Shown here in pieces: positions 20,236-29,976 of a stretch of 64,000 nt of DNA (position 1 is its first letter; every line of letters begins with the position of its first letter). This DNA comes from Streptococcus gallolyticus. Lineage in GTDB: Bacteria; Bacillota; Bacilli; Lactobacillales; Streptococcaceae. The notes under the pieces are model-generated. The model made no database searches. It was not told the origin of the DNA and saw only the letters and a list, made by a program, of their open reading frames with translations. A program made the translations under genes and the position numbers. The DNA lies in the NCBI GenBank assembly GCA_019794795.1, contig JAIMFC010000007.1:1-64000 (forward strand). Reading direction: 5' to 3'.

Positions 20236-21105
20236 TTATAATAGTTCATCATCTTCATCGTCTTCATCTAAAGATTCTTCATGACTTTCTTCATTGTCAG
20301 TTTCATCTTCTGACTCACTAATATAATCCTCATCATCTTCTTCAAAGTCTTCCAACATTTTATCTTCTTTTGCTTTAACTACCTTAAAATAGTATCCTGC
20401 TCCTACAACTCCTCCAATTACAAGTGCAACAATTAGAAATGAACCTATCCCGCTTTTCTTTTCTTCTTTTACTGGAACAACAGTAGGTTCTTCTTTTTTT
20501 ACTTCTTCTTTCTTAGGCTCTTCAACCTTTATAGTATTTTTATCTTCTGATTCAATCATATTAAGTAGGTCTTGCTCTCCTACTTCTGTTAATAACCTTA
20601 CATTATCTTGATTTGATGAGTGATCTACTATTAGGTGCATAGTTTTTCCACTTTTAGTTTGAAATGTTAAAAATTGTCTTACATCTACTGGATTTTCTTT
20701 ATCTTTTTCTGTGTCTCCACTTGGTGTAATATCTTTTCCATTCCTATCTACATTTTCAATTACTGAACCTCTTGCCTTATTTTCTTGTGTCGCAAGATTA
20801 TTTACTGCCTTTGTATTACCACCTTTTACAAGTGGTGTTTTCTTAGGAATATTACTTGAAGGCTTATTTGCTTCACTTGTATTTTTTGGTATTCTTGGAA
20901 CATCTTGATAAGGAATCTCTTCTTTTGATGGTGTAAAAACATCATCTCTCAACATTTTTTCAAATTCTTCCTTTTGTGGTTCATAGATTGATTCGTTTTG
21001 ACTTTCTATCTGTCCTTCATTTGTCATTGCAAATGTAGTTGCTGGTACTGTAAATGTAAAAAGGAGTAACGCTATGGCTACTCCTCGTTTAATGCTCTTA
21101 TTCAT
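20236..21105 (-). CDS. CD1107/DUF4366-family ICE membrane protein
   Basis: The 289-residue protein has a signal peptide (residues ~1-27, ending near ATTFA), a Pro/Lys-rich extracellular stretch, a conserved block around VDVRQFLTFQTKSGKTMHL, one transmembrane helix near residues 218-242 (IGSFLIVALVIGGVVGAG) and a very acidic cytoplasmic tail. This layout is that of DUF4366 proteins found between topB and the surface protein in Tn1549-like elements. It probably belongs to the cell-envelope part of the transfer machine; biochemical function is unknown. Confidence 0.75.
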   Translation of the reverse strand: MNKSIKRGVAIALLLFTFTVPATTFAMTNEGQIESQNESIYEPQKEEFEKMLRDDVFTPSKEEIPYQDVPRIPKNTSEANKPSSNIPKKTPLVKGGNTKAVNNLATQENKARGSVIENVDRNGKDITPSGDTEKDKENPVDVRQFLTFQTKSGKTMHLIVDHSSNQDNVRLLTEVGEQDLLNMIESEDKNTIKVEEPKKEEVKKEEPTVVPVKEEKKSGIGSFLIVALVIGGVVGAGYYFKVVKAKEDKMLEDFEEDDEDYISESEDETDNEESHEESLDEDDEDDELL

Positions 21106-21119
21106 TTTTCTATCCTTTC

Positions 21120-22688
21120 TTATTTTACATTTTTAAATACATAGACTGCTTTTCTCGCATTGTCCCATTCTATTGTTTGGTTTTTACCATCTTTAATATC
21201 TCCATGACTTGCTCCAAAAGCTTTAGCAATATTTGAAATTGATGCATGAATTCTTCCATTTATAATTACTGGCTTAACATCTGAATTGTAGACCTTTCCA
21301 TCTGAATCTTTCATAACACCAGTATCAATATTTAGTCTTAATGTCTTTTTAGCTAAGATATTATTCTCTTTATTTGAGAAAATAGCTTCACGAGTAGAGT
21401 TGTCATATTCAACATTAAAACCTAAAGTATAAGCAATATATCTTACTGGAATCATAGTTCTTCCTTGGTCTACATAAGTTTTTACATCCATGTAGACTGT
21501 TGTCTTACCATCTTTGTTAATAATGTTATAGAAGTTTTTGTCTACTTGGAAAACTGCAAATTCTTTTTCATCTTTAACTTGTTTTTTACCTTGTTGTTCC
21601 TCTTGTTCTTTCATCTTATTAAGATCAACTTGATTTAGGATGTTCTTATCATCAGCTTTCAAAATTTCGTCCCACTTCTTATCTTCTTTCTTCTCTTTGT
21701 TTTCTTTTTGGAGTTTTAGAAGTTCATCTAGTTTCTTAGATAAGTCTTGGTTTAGATTTTTGTCTTTTTCATCTTTAGCTTGTTTTTCAAGTTCTTCTTT
21801 AGCTTTTTTATTTGCTTCCTCGATTAACTTCTTTGCTTCTTCAATTTTCTTATCTAATTCTTCTTTTAGCTTTTTAATTTCTTCTTCAGAAGCTTTTTGT
21901 TTTTCTTCTAGTTCTTTAATCTTATCTTCTAATTCCTTATTTGTATTTTCAGAAGATTCTTTTAAGCTATCAATAGCCTTTTGAAGCTCTTCAATTTTCT
22001 TAAAGCATTCTGACTTAGAATTTTCTGTTTCTTTCTTTTTAGACTCTAGTTCTTTTATCTTAGTATCTTTTTCATCAAGAACTTTTTCTAAGTCCTTAAT
22101 TCTATTATCTTTATACTCAATTTCTTTAGTCTTCTTTTCAAGTTCCCCTTCTAAAGATTCAAGCTTTTCTTGCATTTCTTTGATTTTATTTTCGTTTTTG
22201 TCGGTCTTTTCTTTCTCAGCTTCTAACTCCCATTTTGTTGATGAATAATCTTCTTTTAGTTTTGCATTTTCATCTTGTAATCTTTTTAATTCATCTTTAA
22301 GCTGAGTAATTTCTGCTATTAGTTCATCATTATTGGAGTTTTTATGATCCTCAATTTCTTTATTCAATTGAGCAATCTTATTGTCTTTATCTCTAATTTC
22401 TTCTTCTAGCTTAGCTTTTTCTTGTTTTAGTTTCTCTCCATTATCTTTGCAAGATTCTAACTTTTCCTTTAATTCATCTATCTTTGATTGGTCTTCTTGT
22501 TTCTTATCATTTAAGTCTTTGATCTGATTTTCTAAATCATTAATTTTACTTATTGAACTTTCTATCACTTTTTTACTACCATCTGTATCATCAGCTTTAG
22601 CTAGTACATTAGTAGTTGAGGTTGATGTTAAAACTAATAAAAGAGCCATAAAAAAGGCTCTTAGTCTTTTCGTGTTAAATTTCTTCAT
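21120..22688 (-). CDS. Secreted coiled-coil protein with a copper-amine-oxidase-N-like stalk domain
   Basis: The 522-residue protein starts with a signal peptide (to about residue 31, VLAKA). Residues ~35-350 are an almost uninterrupted heptad coiled coil rich in Lys, Glu and Leu. The last ~130 residues resemble the stalk/copper amine oxidase N-terminal-like domain (GRTMIPVRYIAYTLGF, then PVIINGRIHASISNIAKAF). No LPXTG anchor is visible. Similar proteins occupy this position in related ICEs, where an adhesin or mating-contact role is suspected. It overlaps the DUF4315 gene by 14 bases; GGAG lies upstream of the ATG. Confidence 0.75.
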   Translation of the reverse strand: MKKFNTKRLRAFFMALLLVLTSTSTTNVLAKADDTDGSKKVIESSISKINDLENQIKDLNDKKQEDQSKIDELKEKLESCKDNGEKLKQEKAKLEEEIRDKDNKIAQLNKEIEDHKNSNNDELIAEITQLKDELKRLQDENAKLKEDYSSTKWELEAEKEKTDKNENKIKEMQEKLESLEGELEKKTKEIEYKDNRIKDLEKVLDEKDTKIKELESKKKETENSKSECFKKIEELQKAIDSLKESSENTNKELEDKIKELEEKQKASEEEIKKLKEELDKKIEEAKKLIEEANKKAKEELEKQAKDEKDKNLNQDLSKKLDELLKLQKENKEKKEDKKWDEILKADDKNILNQVDLNKMKEQEEQQGKKQVKDEKEFAVFQVDKNFYNIINKDGKTTVYMDVKTYVDQGRTMIPVRYIAYTLGFNVEYDNSTREAIFSNKENNILAKKTLRLNIDTGVMKDSDGKVYNSDVKPVIINGRIHASISNIAKAFGASHGDIKDGKNQTIEWDNARKAVYVFKNVK

Positions 22689-22914
22689 TATGAATATTCT
22701 CCTTTTCTTCTAATTTTTCTTCTCTTTTTCTATCATTAATTTTCTCCATTAATTCTTCCAAGCTAATATTGTTCCTCCTAAGAGTTACAATTATTTCTTC
22801 ATTTTCAACTTGTATTTCTTCATCGCAAATTTCCTTGTATTTTGCATTTAAATCTTTCAATTTCTCTTCTATTTTTTTCTTTTTGTTCCTAATACTTATA
22901 AGTTTTCTGTTCAC
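22675..22914 (-). CDS. DUF4315-family small protein
   Basis: I choose the GTG at 22914, preceded by GGGAG seven bases upstream, giving 79 residues; the longer frame to 22968 would overlap the NlpC/P60 gene and has no ribosome site. The product is charged, helical and ends in an acidic tail, with the block RRNNISLEELMEKI. DUF4315 members are always found beside the NlpC/P60 protein of this T4SS class. Function unknown. Confidence 0.7.
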   Translation of the reverse strand: MNRKLISIRNKKKKIEEKLKDLNAKYKEICDEEIQVENEEIIVTLRRNNISLEELMEKINDRKREEKLEEKENIHNEEI

Positions 22915-22928
22915 ATAATATCTCCCTT

Positions 22929-25508
22929 CTATCTTGGTCTTCCAAAACCATAAAAGTGTGATTTCCAATATTTTGAATTTATTGATGTGTATTGAATTGG
23001 ATCTCCTGCGTGAATCATCATTCCGTTACCTGCGTATATTCCCACGTGAGATATTGGTGTTCCACTGTTATATGTTGAGTGGAAAAATATAATATCTCCA
23101 GGTTGAGCTTCACTTGGACTTACTGGATTACAATAGTCTTTGTATATTCTCCATGCAGTTGTTCTTGGCATACTCTTTACACCAGACTTTGTAAATGACC
23201 AACATACAAATCCTGAGCAGTCAAAGTTAGATGGTCCACTTGCTCCAAACACATATCTTTTGCCTATATGTTTTTCTGCTTCATTAAAAAGAGCCTTGGT
23301 AGTAGCTGAATCAAAAGCAAGACCAGGATTTCCAAAGTTTGGATTATCTACTATTTCTCCTAAGTCCCCATTACCTGATCCAAAAACATTTCCCATATTT
23401 CCCTTAGCTTCAAGAAGAGCTTCATAATGAACTACATTGTCTGGATAATCTTTAAATATTTCCCTAACAACTTCATCCATTTCTTTTTTCTTTAAAGTTA
23501 CAATTAACTTTTTATATTCGTACTCTTCTTTTTCATAGCTTGTATAAGGATTGCCACGACTATCATATCTAGTTCTTGCTACTGTTCTTGTTCTAATTTC
23601 AATTTCTTCCTTAAAATCAAGCTTATACATCTTGTCAAAAAGTTCTTTTAAAATTCCTTTTACTTCAGATGCTGATTTTACTTCTCCACATCTTGAAGTT
23701 ATATAGGATAAAAGTTCATGGGTATTATGACCAATTTCTCCTTCTTTGTTTATGATATATTCGTCATATCCAGGATGACTAGTTTTTACACTTTCAATTT
23801 GTGATTGTAGGTCATATTCCATTGAAGAAAATTCTTGATTAACTTCACTTAGAACTGTATCTTGTGATAGGTATGTTGTTGTCATTACTGAGTTTACTGA
23901 ATTACTTAGTCCACTCATACCAACACTTCCGCCACCAATCATGATTGATAGCATAAGACCTAGTCCTATTACTAGAAATAGAATCCTCTTACTTTTTCTT
24001 ACGATTAGTTCTTTAGAAGCCTTACCTAAACTTAAAATAGCTTTTTTAACCCTATCTACAAGTCTTGTTTCGTGTTTTTTAGCTATCATGCTTTTCATTT
24101 GTTTTCTTTGGTAAAACTTCTTAAATCTATTTTTCTTTATATAGGATTCTGACTTTTTTAAATCTTCCAAGCCGCTTTTAAACTCCAACTTGCTTTTTCT
24201 CTTTCTTATTTTCTTATCAAGTTTAGATAGCTTTTTTAAGGACTTTTCCTTTTTGTCTAGCTTATACTTCCTTATTCCATGCTGGAGTTTAGAGCTTACA
24301 TTAGCGGCCTTTTCTCCAGATTCTACGCCAGTATTATCAGACCCTGAACTTAAATAATCTCTCACTAACTCTGAAGACTTAGCTCCAGATAATAAAACCC
24401 CAGAAGATAGACTTCCTTTAGTTTTATTCTTTAAAATATTATCCTTTAGCTTACTTTTAGACTTTTCAAGCTCTCCAATCTTTTTGTCTGAGATAAAATC
24501 TTTAACATCTTGTAATTTCTTAGAATCTTTCGGTGTACCTTTCTTAGATTCATTTTTTAAGTCATCGATTTTCTTGCGAGTGAATTTATCACTCTCATAA
24601 TTTTTTCTTTTGTAGTAGGTCTTCTTTTTATTAACTTTCTTTTGTTCTGAAGGTTTAAGGCTTGTTTCCTTTTCATCTTTTATAAATTCTTGATTATTGT
24701 CTTTAAACTCAGGATTATCAAATGTTTTATCTGTATCAACTTCGCTTAGCTTACTTTCTTTATCTTTTTCTTTAGAAATTTTTTCCTTATCCCTAAACTT
24801 CTTTTCTTGATAAAGTTTCTGCTTTTGCTTTTTATCTATATTAGCATTACTCTCGTTCTTGCTTACTTCATCTTTAGCAAGCTTTTCTTTTCTATATATT
24901 CTCTTGCTTTTCTTTGCTTCGATAGGTTTATCTTCACTTGTGTGGATTCGCTTAGACTCTTTCTCGTTGATTTTGTCTTGGAATTTATCCTTGCTATGGA
25001 TAAGTTTATCCTCATAATTTTTGAGAACATGTCTTTTACTTGATGTCTTCTTATTGCTTATTACTTCAGTGTTAGCTGAAATATCATCTGTTGTTAGTTT
25101 ATTAGAATTAATATTTCTACTATTTTTACTATTAAAATTTACCTTTTTGTAGTCTACATCTAACTCTTCATCAAGTTTAAAGCTTTCATCTGTCTTTATT
25201 TCAAAATTAGCTTGATTTATTTCTTCAGCCTTATTCTTATTATCTAAAACTTCTTTTCTAATTCTTTCCTTGTTTTTAGACTTCTGAAAATCTTTTAGTT
25301 TATCTTGTTTTTGATCTTTAGATAATACATTCTCATGAATAAGTTTAGATTCTTTTTCTGAAATTTTATCTCCGAACCTATCCTTAGTCCTAATAATCTT
25401 ATTGGTATAATCATCTGAATGAACAAGTTTACTATCAATATTCTTTTCAGGAGCGTCCCTATTTCGTATAATTTTCTTTTGAAAATCTTTTTTTAGTTTT
25501 TTATCCAT
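22929..25508 (-). CDS. CD1108-type NlpC/P60 (C40) peptidoglycan hydrolase of the T4SS
   Basis: An 859-residue membrane-anchored protein. Residues ~1-490 are cytoplasmic, very Lys-rich, and contain a repeated block (~44-58 and ~173-188: DRFGDKISEKESKLIH versus DKFQDKINEKESKRIH). A transmembrane helix lies near 509-530. The extracellular C-terminus is an NlpC/P60 domain with catalytic Cys764 in DCSGF and histidines in SHVGIY and MIHAG. It would cut peptide cross-links to let the mating channel through the wall, as VirB1/Tn916 Orf14-like proteins do. It follows virB4 by 7 bases. The long basic cytoplasmic arm is unusual for a hydrolase and may contact DNA or other T4SS parts. Confidence 0.85.
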   Translation of the reverse strand: MDKKLKKDFQKKIIRNRDAPEKNIDSKLVHSDDYTNKIIRTKDRFGDKISEKESKLIHENVLSKDQKQDKLKDFQKSKNKERIRKEVLDNKNKAEEINQANFEIKTDESFKLDEELDVDYKKVNFNSKNSRNINSNKLTTDDISANTEVISNKKTSSKRHVLKNYEDKLIHSKDKFQDKINEKESKRIHTSEDKPIEAKKSKRIYRKEKLAKDEVSKNESNANIDKKQKQKLYQEKKFRDKEKISKEKDKESKLSEVDTDKTFDNPEFKDNNQEFIKDEKETSLKPSEQKKVNKKKTYYKRKNYESDKFTRKKIDDLKNESKKGTPKDSKKLQDVKDFISDKKIGELEKSKSKLKDNILKNKTKGSLSSGVLLSGAKSSELVRDYLSSGSDNTGVESGEKAANVSSKLQHGIRKYKLDKKEKSLKKLSKLDKKIRKRKSKLEFKSGLEDLKKSESYIKKNRFKKFYQRKQMKSMIAKKHETRLVDRVKKAILSLGKASKELIVRKSKRILFLVIGLGLMLSIMIGGGSVGMSGLSNSVNSVMTTTYLSQDTVLSEVNQEFSSMEYDLQSQIESVKTSHPGYDEYIINKEGEIGHNTHELLSYITSRCGEVKSASEVKGILKELFDKMYKLDFKEEIEIRTRTVARTRYDSRGNPYTSYEKEEYEYKKLIVTLKKKEMDEVVREIFKDYPDNVVHYEALLEAKGNMGNVFGSGNGDLGEIVDNPNFGNPGLAFDSATTKALFNEAEKHIGKRYVFGASGPSNFDCSGFVCWSFTKSGVKSMPRTTAWRIYKDYCNPVSPSEAQPGDIIFFHSTYNSGTPISHVGIYAGNGMMIHAGDPIQYTSINSKYWKSHFYGFGRPR

Positions 25509-25515
25509 ATCACAC

Positions 25516-27939
25516 CTACTTAGCTTCTTCTGGTTTTGTTGTCATTAGCTTATATAGCATGGTGTCTTTAGGGAATTTATCTATAAATGGAACAATAGTA
25601 TTTCCGAAGAATAATAGTCCCTCACCTGCATTTGAATTAGTAATATAGTTTAACTGATAAGGCGATATTTTTAATTTCTTAGCAAGAATATCTCTATCTC
25701 CAGATGCTTGATTTAACATTAGAACAAAGTCTGTATTGTCAAAGATATTTTCAATTTCCTGACTTGTTAAAAGGTCTTTTACGTTTTGAGTTATGCCTGT
25801 TGGAATACCTCCCCATTTTCTGAATCTTTTCCAGATTTCTACTGAATATGAAGCAGTTTGTGGGTCTTTTAATAAAAGGTGGAACTCATCTATATAGTAT
25901 CTTGTAGACTTACTCCCTCTATTTAGGGAAACCTTGTTCCAAACCTGGTCTTGAATTACAAGCATTCCTATTTTTTTAAGTTGTGTTCCTAGCTCTTTTA
26001 TATCAAAGCAGAGCAATTGCCTATTTAGGTCAACATTTGACCTATTATTAAAGACATTAAGACTTCCCTTAACATAAATTTCCATTTCTGTTGCGAGTTT
26101 TCTACCAACTCCCTCTTCTTGAGATAGGAGCATATCGTATAAATCTCCTAATATTGGCATATTTTCTGGTTTTGGGTCTTCAAAATATTTTTGATATATC
26201 TTTGGTAAACACCTATCTATAACAGATTTTTCTGCAGCAGTAAGACCAGATCCTCCTACTACAAGTTCAAGCATAGACATTATAAAGTTTGCCTTATCCT
26301 TTAAAGGTGCGTCCCCATCTCCATAGTTCATATTAATATCTAATGGATTTAGGTAGTCCTTTGATTTTGCCGAAACTTTAATAACTTCTCCATTAAATTG
26401 TTTTACAAGGTTTGAATACTCACCTTCAGGATCACAAATAATTACATCATCATCTGTGACAAGAATTGCATTTGCCATCTCTCTCTTTGCTGAGAAAGAT
26501 TTACCAGAACCTGGTGTACCTAATATTAGTCCGTTAGGGTTCTTTAGTTTCTTCCTATCTGCCATAATCAAGTTTTGGCTAAGGGCATTTAAGCCATAAT
26601 ACAAAGAATTTGCCGAATCAATAAATAGCTCTTCTGTTGTAAAAGGCATAAATACTGCCGTTGATGATGAAGTTAAAAATCTTTTTATCTCGACTTGATT
26701 AACTCCTAAAGGTAAGACAGAAACAAGTCCTTGCTCTTGTTGATGAGATAATCTTTTTACCTGACAATTATGTCTATTAGCAATTGATGAAATCTGAGCA
26801 ATGGTGTTTTCTAATTTTTGATTAGTTCTAGAAAAATTCATCATTACTATGGTAACTACAAAGAGCCTTTCATCTCTATTTTGTAAGTCAGATAGCATGG
26901 ACTTAACATCAGCACCAAAAGTATTTATATCTGATGGAATAATATCCATATCATATCCAGCACGAACTGCTTTCTTTTGTTCTTCAATTTTCATTCTGTC
27001 TAGGTCTGTGTTTTTTCTCTTAATGAGTTTAATAGCTTCTGCTTGTTCAACTACATCTATATGAAAAGCTACATAAATATTGTCATCAATATCTAAAAAC
27101 TCAGATAACATTCTGTCTGATAACTCGCTTGCTAGTATTTGAAAATGGCTTACTGCTCCAATGAATTTACCAAATTTAAAATTATTTGCTGGTGCAAAAT
27201 TAAATATATTGGGAGTTACATGTGATTTTGTAGACTCTTTCTTCTTCAAATCTTTATATGAAAAATCAAAATTTTTGTCTGGATTTAACATATCGTGAAC
27301 AAGTCTTAGTCTTTCTTCTCCATCAAGGCTTTCTGCTCTTACCCCCATTGATTTAAAGTTAGATAAAATATCTACTTCAAGTCTATTTAACTTTGCTCTT
27401 GCTTGCTCTAGATTATCGGCTTCTGTAGTAAAGGTTATATACTTCATCTTTTTAAGTCCGTTATTTCCCTTTGCAAGTTGAAGCTTTAACATCTCCCTAA
27501 ACTCTTTTCTTACATCGTCATAAAAGTCTCCCTTATCAGCAATTTTAATTGCGTCTTGTAGGTCTCTATTTCTTCCTAATTGATTTACATATGAAAGTTC
27601 AATGTGGACACTTGGATCAAAAGAATTTAAAAAGTTGGCAAATTGGTTAAAGATTAAATCTCTATCTTCTTCCAATGCCAACTGGTAATTTATATCTTGA
27701 AATGAAATTGTCTTTGAATAATTTTTTTCATCTAACTGGCAAATGCCCTCTGGTAACATTCTTATATATGGAATTGTATCCTCAACAGTAAATCTCTTTT
27801 TCTCTTTCTTTAAAAGTACACTTAGAAGACTATTTGTTGAATCTTTCTTTGTTTTTAGTCTTTTTACTTCCTTTCTGTCTTTTTTTAATTGTTTTTCCCT
27901 TAGATTTAAGTCGCTGATTTGCTTTTTTCTTTGCTTCAA
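25516..27939 (-). CDS. virB4: VirB4-like T4SS ATPase
   Basis: The 807-residue protein has Walker A GTPGSGKS near residue 475, an ICDPEGEY segment, and a DEFH Walker B near 686, typical of VirB4/TraC ATPases that power pilus and substrate movement. It starts at a TTG with GGAGG six bases upstream, both of which lie inside the prgI coding sequence, so the two genes overlap by 110 bases in different frames. Part of the contiguous T4SS block with PrgI, the VirB6-like protein and the C40 hydrolase. Confidence 0.92.
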   Translation of the reverse strand: MKQRKKQISDLNLREKQLKKDRKEVKRLKTKKDSTNSLLSVLLKKEKKRFTVEDTIPYIRMLPEGICQLDEKNYSKTISFQDINYQLALEEDRDLIFNQFANFLNSFDPSVHIELSYVNQLGRNRDLQDAIKIADKGDFYDDVRKEFREMLKLQLAKGNNGLKKMKYITFTTEADNLEQARAKLNRLEVDILSNFKSMGVRAESLDGEERLRLVHDMLNPDKNFDFSYKDLKKKESTKSHVTPNIFNFAPANNFKFGKFIGAVSHFQILASELSDRMLSEFLDIDDNIYVAFHIDVVEQAEAIKLIKRKNTDLDRMKIEEQKKAVRAGYDMDIIPSDINTFGADVKSMLSDLQNRDERLFVVTIVMMNFSRTNQKLENTIAQISSIANRHNCQVKRLSHQQEQGLVSVLPLGVNQVEIKRFLTSSSTAVFMPFTTEELFIDSANSLYYGLNALSQNLIMADRKKLKNPNGLILGTPGSGKSFSAKREMANAILVTDDDVIICDPEGEYSNLVKQFNGEVIKVSAKSKDYLNPLDINMNYGDGDAPLKDKANFIMSMLELVVGGSGLTAAEKSVIDRCLPKIYQKYFEDPKPENMPILGDLYDMLLSQEEGVGRKLATEMEIYVKGSLNVFNNRSNVDLNRQLLCFDIKELGTQLKKIGMLVIQDQVWNKVSLNRGSKSTRYYIDEFHLLLKDPQTASYSVEIWKRFRKWGGIPTGITQNVKDLLTSQEIENIFDNTDFVLMLNQASGDRDILAKKLKISPYQLNYITNSNAGEGLLFFGNTIVPFIDKFPKDTMLYKLMTTKPEEAK

Positions 27940-28240
27940 GGTATGCCTCCTTTCTTATTCTCTTAGTTGGTTGATAAAACTTATGAAGATAGAAAAATTT
28001 AAAATACTTTTCAAAAGTTAAAGTGTCTTTTTCATATAAGGTTATAAAAAAGATTGGCAGGGTTACTATTAGCATTACAATGATTGAAACATCATTAGGT
28101 AGATATTTCTTCATAAATAAATAGGTTGGTATGCCAATTAGTCCTGCCACAGAAAAACCTATTAGTTGTCTTTTAGTTAAGTTAAAGGCAACCTTCGTTT
28201 TAATCTTGTCCAAATCTTTTGGTATTGGTACATACGCCAT
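27830..28240 (-). CDS. PrgI-family T4SS membrane protein (VirB3-like)
   Basis: The 136-residue protein starts IPKDLDKIKTKVAFNLTKRQ and has two close transmembrane helices (~26-45 and ~50-67), the standard PrgI layout, followed by a strongly basic tail. GGGAG precedes the ATG. The basic C-terminal ~36 codons also contain the ribosome site and start of virB4. PrgI proteins are the VirB3-equivalent inner-membrane partners of VirB4 in Gram-positive T4SSs. Confidence 0.85.
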   Translation of the reverse strand: MAYVPIPKDLDKIKTKVAFNLTKRQLIGFSVAGLIGIPTYLFMKKYLPNDVSIIVMLIVTLPIFFITLYEKDTLTFEKYFKFFYLHKFYQPTKRIRKEAYLEAKKKANQRLKSKGKTIKKRQKGSKKTKNKERFNK

Positions 28241-28241
28241 T

Positions 28242-28532
28242 TTAATCTCCCTCTACTTCTTCTTTGGAAAGTTCAAGTATATGGTCATAATTAGATGTTG
28301 TTTCCTCTTCCAAGTAGCTAATTCTTTCTTCTAATTCTTCTTGTTTTTCTTCATTTTTGTCATTGTATTCTCCTTGATACATAACAAATTCATTGTGACA
28401 TCTTCCTAGTATATTTATTCTCCTCTTTAAGTTTCTAATCTCTTCATTTCTTTTTTTCTCTTTTAAGATCTCATAAGTTCCTCCCAATAAAATTCCAAGT
28501 CCCAATAAAGCACAATTTTTCTTTTTTAACAT
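28242..28532 (-). CDS. Small membrane-anchored coiled-coil protein
   Basis: The 96-residue protein has one N-terminal hydrophobic helix (CALLGLGILLGGTYEIL, ~7-23) followed by basic and then acidic coiled-coil segments. It sits one base before prgI and 9 bases after the VirB6-like gene. I do not recognise a family; position suggests a T4SS accessory subunit. Confidence 0.65.
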   Translation of the reverse strand: MLKKKNCALLGLGILLGGTYEILKEKKRNEEIRNLKRRINILGRCHNEFVMYQGEYNDKNEEKQEELEERISYLEEETTSNYDHILELSKEEVEGD

Positions 28533-28541
28533 TTATTCCTC

Positions 28542-29405
28542 CTAGTGGGTATTCATAATACTTTTTGCAACTGTTCCACTCTTAAACATCATAAGTCCAA
28601 GTAGTAGAGCATATCCTAATATACTAAACAAGCTTGCGTGAATATCTGTAATCTGTACCGTCCTTATTAAAACGGTGTAGATACCTAAACATACCATCAA
28701 AAACAAACCTTGTAGTCCCAAGGCAAAAAGTCCCTTGATATAATTTGTTCCAATCTGACCCCATTCTTTATTTCCCATAGTCGCAAATGGTATGGATGAT
28801 ACTGATGAGTAGACATATATTTCAAACATACGCCCATATACTATTAATGTTATAACTAGTGATATACCTTGAATTGCAATCCTTACAAGGCTTGTTTCAA
28901 CTAGTATCATTAAAAGCTCACCTATTTCTTTTTCTTTTAATGAATCAACCATAGCAACTATCTGATCTCCTGAAACAGTGGCAGAAGTAGTGATTACCCC
29001 TGCCGCTTTGTTTACAAGATTTTGTGCCACATCAAAGACTGCCATTGAAAATTCAAAGGCATGGCTTGCAAGGTAGACTGCTATAAACATCTTTATAATG
29101 TATTTGAAAAACTCAAAAGTATCTGTATCATGCATATTATTCTTTTGCATAACCATATTTATGAGTTCAATACATAATACTGCTGTTATGATAAGACCTG
29201 CTATTGGAACAATTACATTGTCATTAATGTTTTTTATGAAGTTATATACTTCTCCATTCCAACCCATTGGTGTTTTACCAACATCAGTTGCAATAATTCC
29301 TACCTTGTCATTTATATCTAAGAACATGGACTCAAGATTTGCTTTGATACCTCCGAGTAGCATATCCTTAAAAAATTCAGTTAGCTTGTCAAAGATACCA
29401 AACAT
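28542..29405 (-). CDS. VirB6/TrbL-like polytopic T4SS protein (CD1112 type)
   Basis: The 287-residue protein begins with an amphipathic region, then has about six hydrophobic helices (for example ~51-73, ~92-112, ~163-187, ~229-250 and ~260-277). This resembles the CD1112-type VirB6 counterpart found downstream of Maff2 in Tn1549-like ICEs, thought to form part of the translocation channel in the cell membrane. Classification comes from topology and gene order. Confidence 0.8.
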   Translation of the reverse strand: MFGIFDKLTEFFKDMLLGGIKANLESMFLDINDKVGIIATDVGKTPMGWNGEVYNFIKNINDNVIVPIAGLIITAVLCIELINMVMQKNNMHDTDTFEFFKYIIKMFIAVYLASHAFEFSMAVFDVAQNLVNKAAGVITTSATVSGDQIVAMVDSLKEKEIGELLMILVETSLVRIAIQGISLVITLIVYGRMFEIYVYSSVSSIPFATMGNKEWGQIGTNYIKGLFALGLQGLFLMVCLGIYTVLIRTVQITDIHASLFSILGYALLLGLMMFKSGTVAKSIMNTH

Positions 29406-29415
29406 AGACTTTCTC

Positions 29416-29631
29416 CTAATTTAAAACATTTGCAAGTAGTGGAATTAATTTAATACCAATTAGTACAATTCCCCCACCAGCCATAAGCTGCTTAATACCT
29501 TGAGATTTAGCACCAGGGTTATCATTACCATAACCTTCCATTAAGTTAATAACTCCCCATGCTCCTAAACCTGCACCAATTGCAGTTACAAGTGTCTTTA
29601 AAACTCCAACTCCAGCTGTAAAAAATTCCAT
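29416..29631 (-). CDS. Maff2-family small membrane protein (VirB2-like)
   Basis: The 71-residue protein has two hydrophobic helices (~8-28 and ~48-68) joined by a polar loop containing GYGNDNPGAKSQGIKQL, which is the typical Maff2 signature. Maff2 proteins precede the VirB6-like gene in this ICE family and are considered pilin/VirB2-like. Strong fit by size, loop and position. Confidence 0.85.
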   Translation of the reverse strand: MEFFTAGVGVLKTLVTAIGAGLGAWGVINLMEGYGNDNPGAKSQGIKQLMAGGGIVLIGIKLIPLLANVLN

Positions 29632-29632
29632 A

Positions 29633-29944
29633 TTATTCCTCCTCGTTTTCTTTCTTATTTTCTATTTTGTTTAGTGACTTAACTATAAAATTCTTGTAGA
29701 CCTTATCTCCTTTTTTGTTTTCTTTGAAATATCCAAAGACATGGATAAGATCTCCTTTTTCAAATTCTTTTACAATTTCTACCTTTTCTCCATATACTGA
29801 GCAATTTGTATATTCTTTTCCCTTTCCATATTTTTTAACAAGAGCAAAATTTGCTACTTGAACATTTTCTCCATCTTTTTCAAATTCTGAAAATTCAGCT
29901 TCCTTAACTAAATTTGCATTTATATTTATCATTTCTCTATCCAT
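29633..29944 (-). CDS. Small single-stranded DNA-binding protein (OB-fold)
   Basis: The 103-residue protein matches the OB-fold section of the SSB-like protein at 9,163: NFALVKKYGKGKEYTNCSVYGE and GDLIHVFGYFKENKKG correspond to similar segments there. The acidic C-terminal tail is typical of SSBs. It is the first gene of the transfer operon, directly downstream of a leader peptide and terminator hairpin. Confidence 0.78.
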   Translation of the reverse strand: MDREMININANLVKEAEFSEFEKDGENVQVANFALVKKYGKGKEYTNCSVYGEKVEIVKEFEKGDLIHVFGYFKENKKGDKVYKNFIVKSLNKIENKKENEEE

Positions 29945-29976
29945 TAATTTCTTCTCCTTAATCTATAAATTTAATT

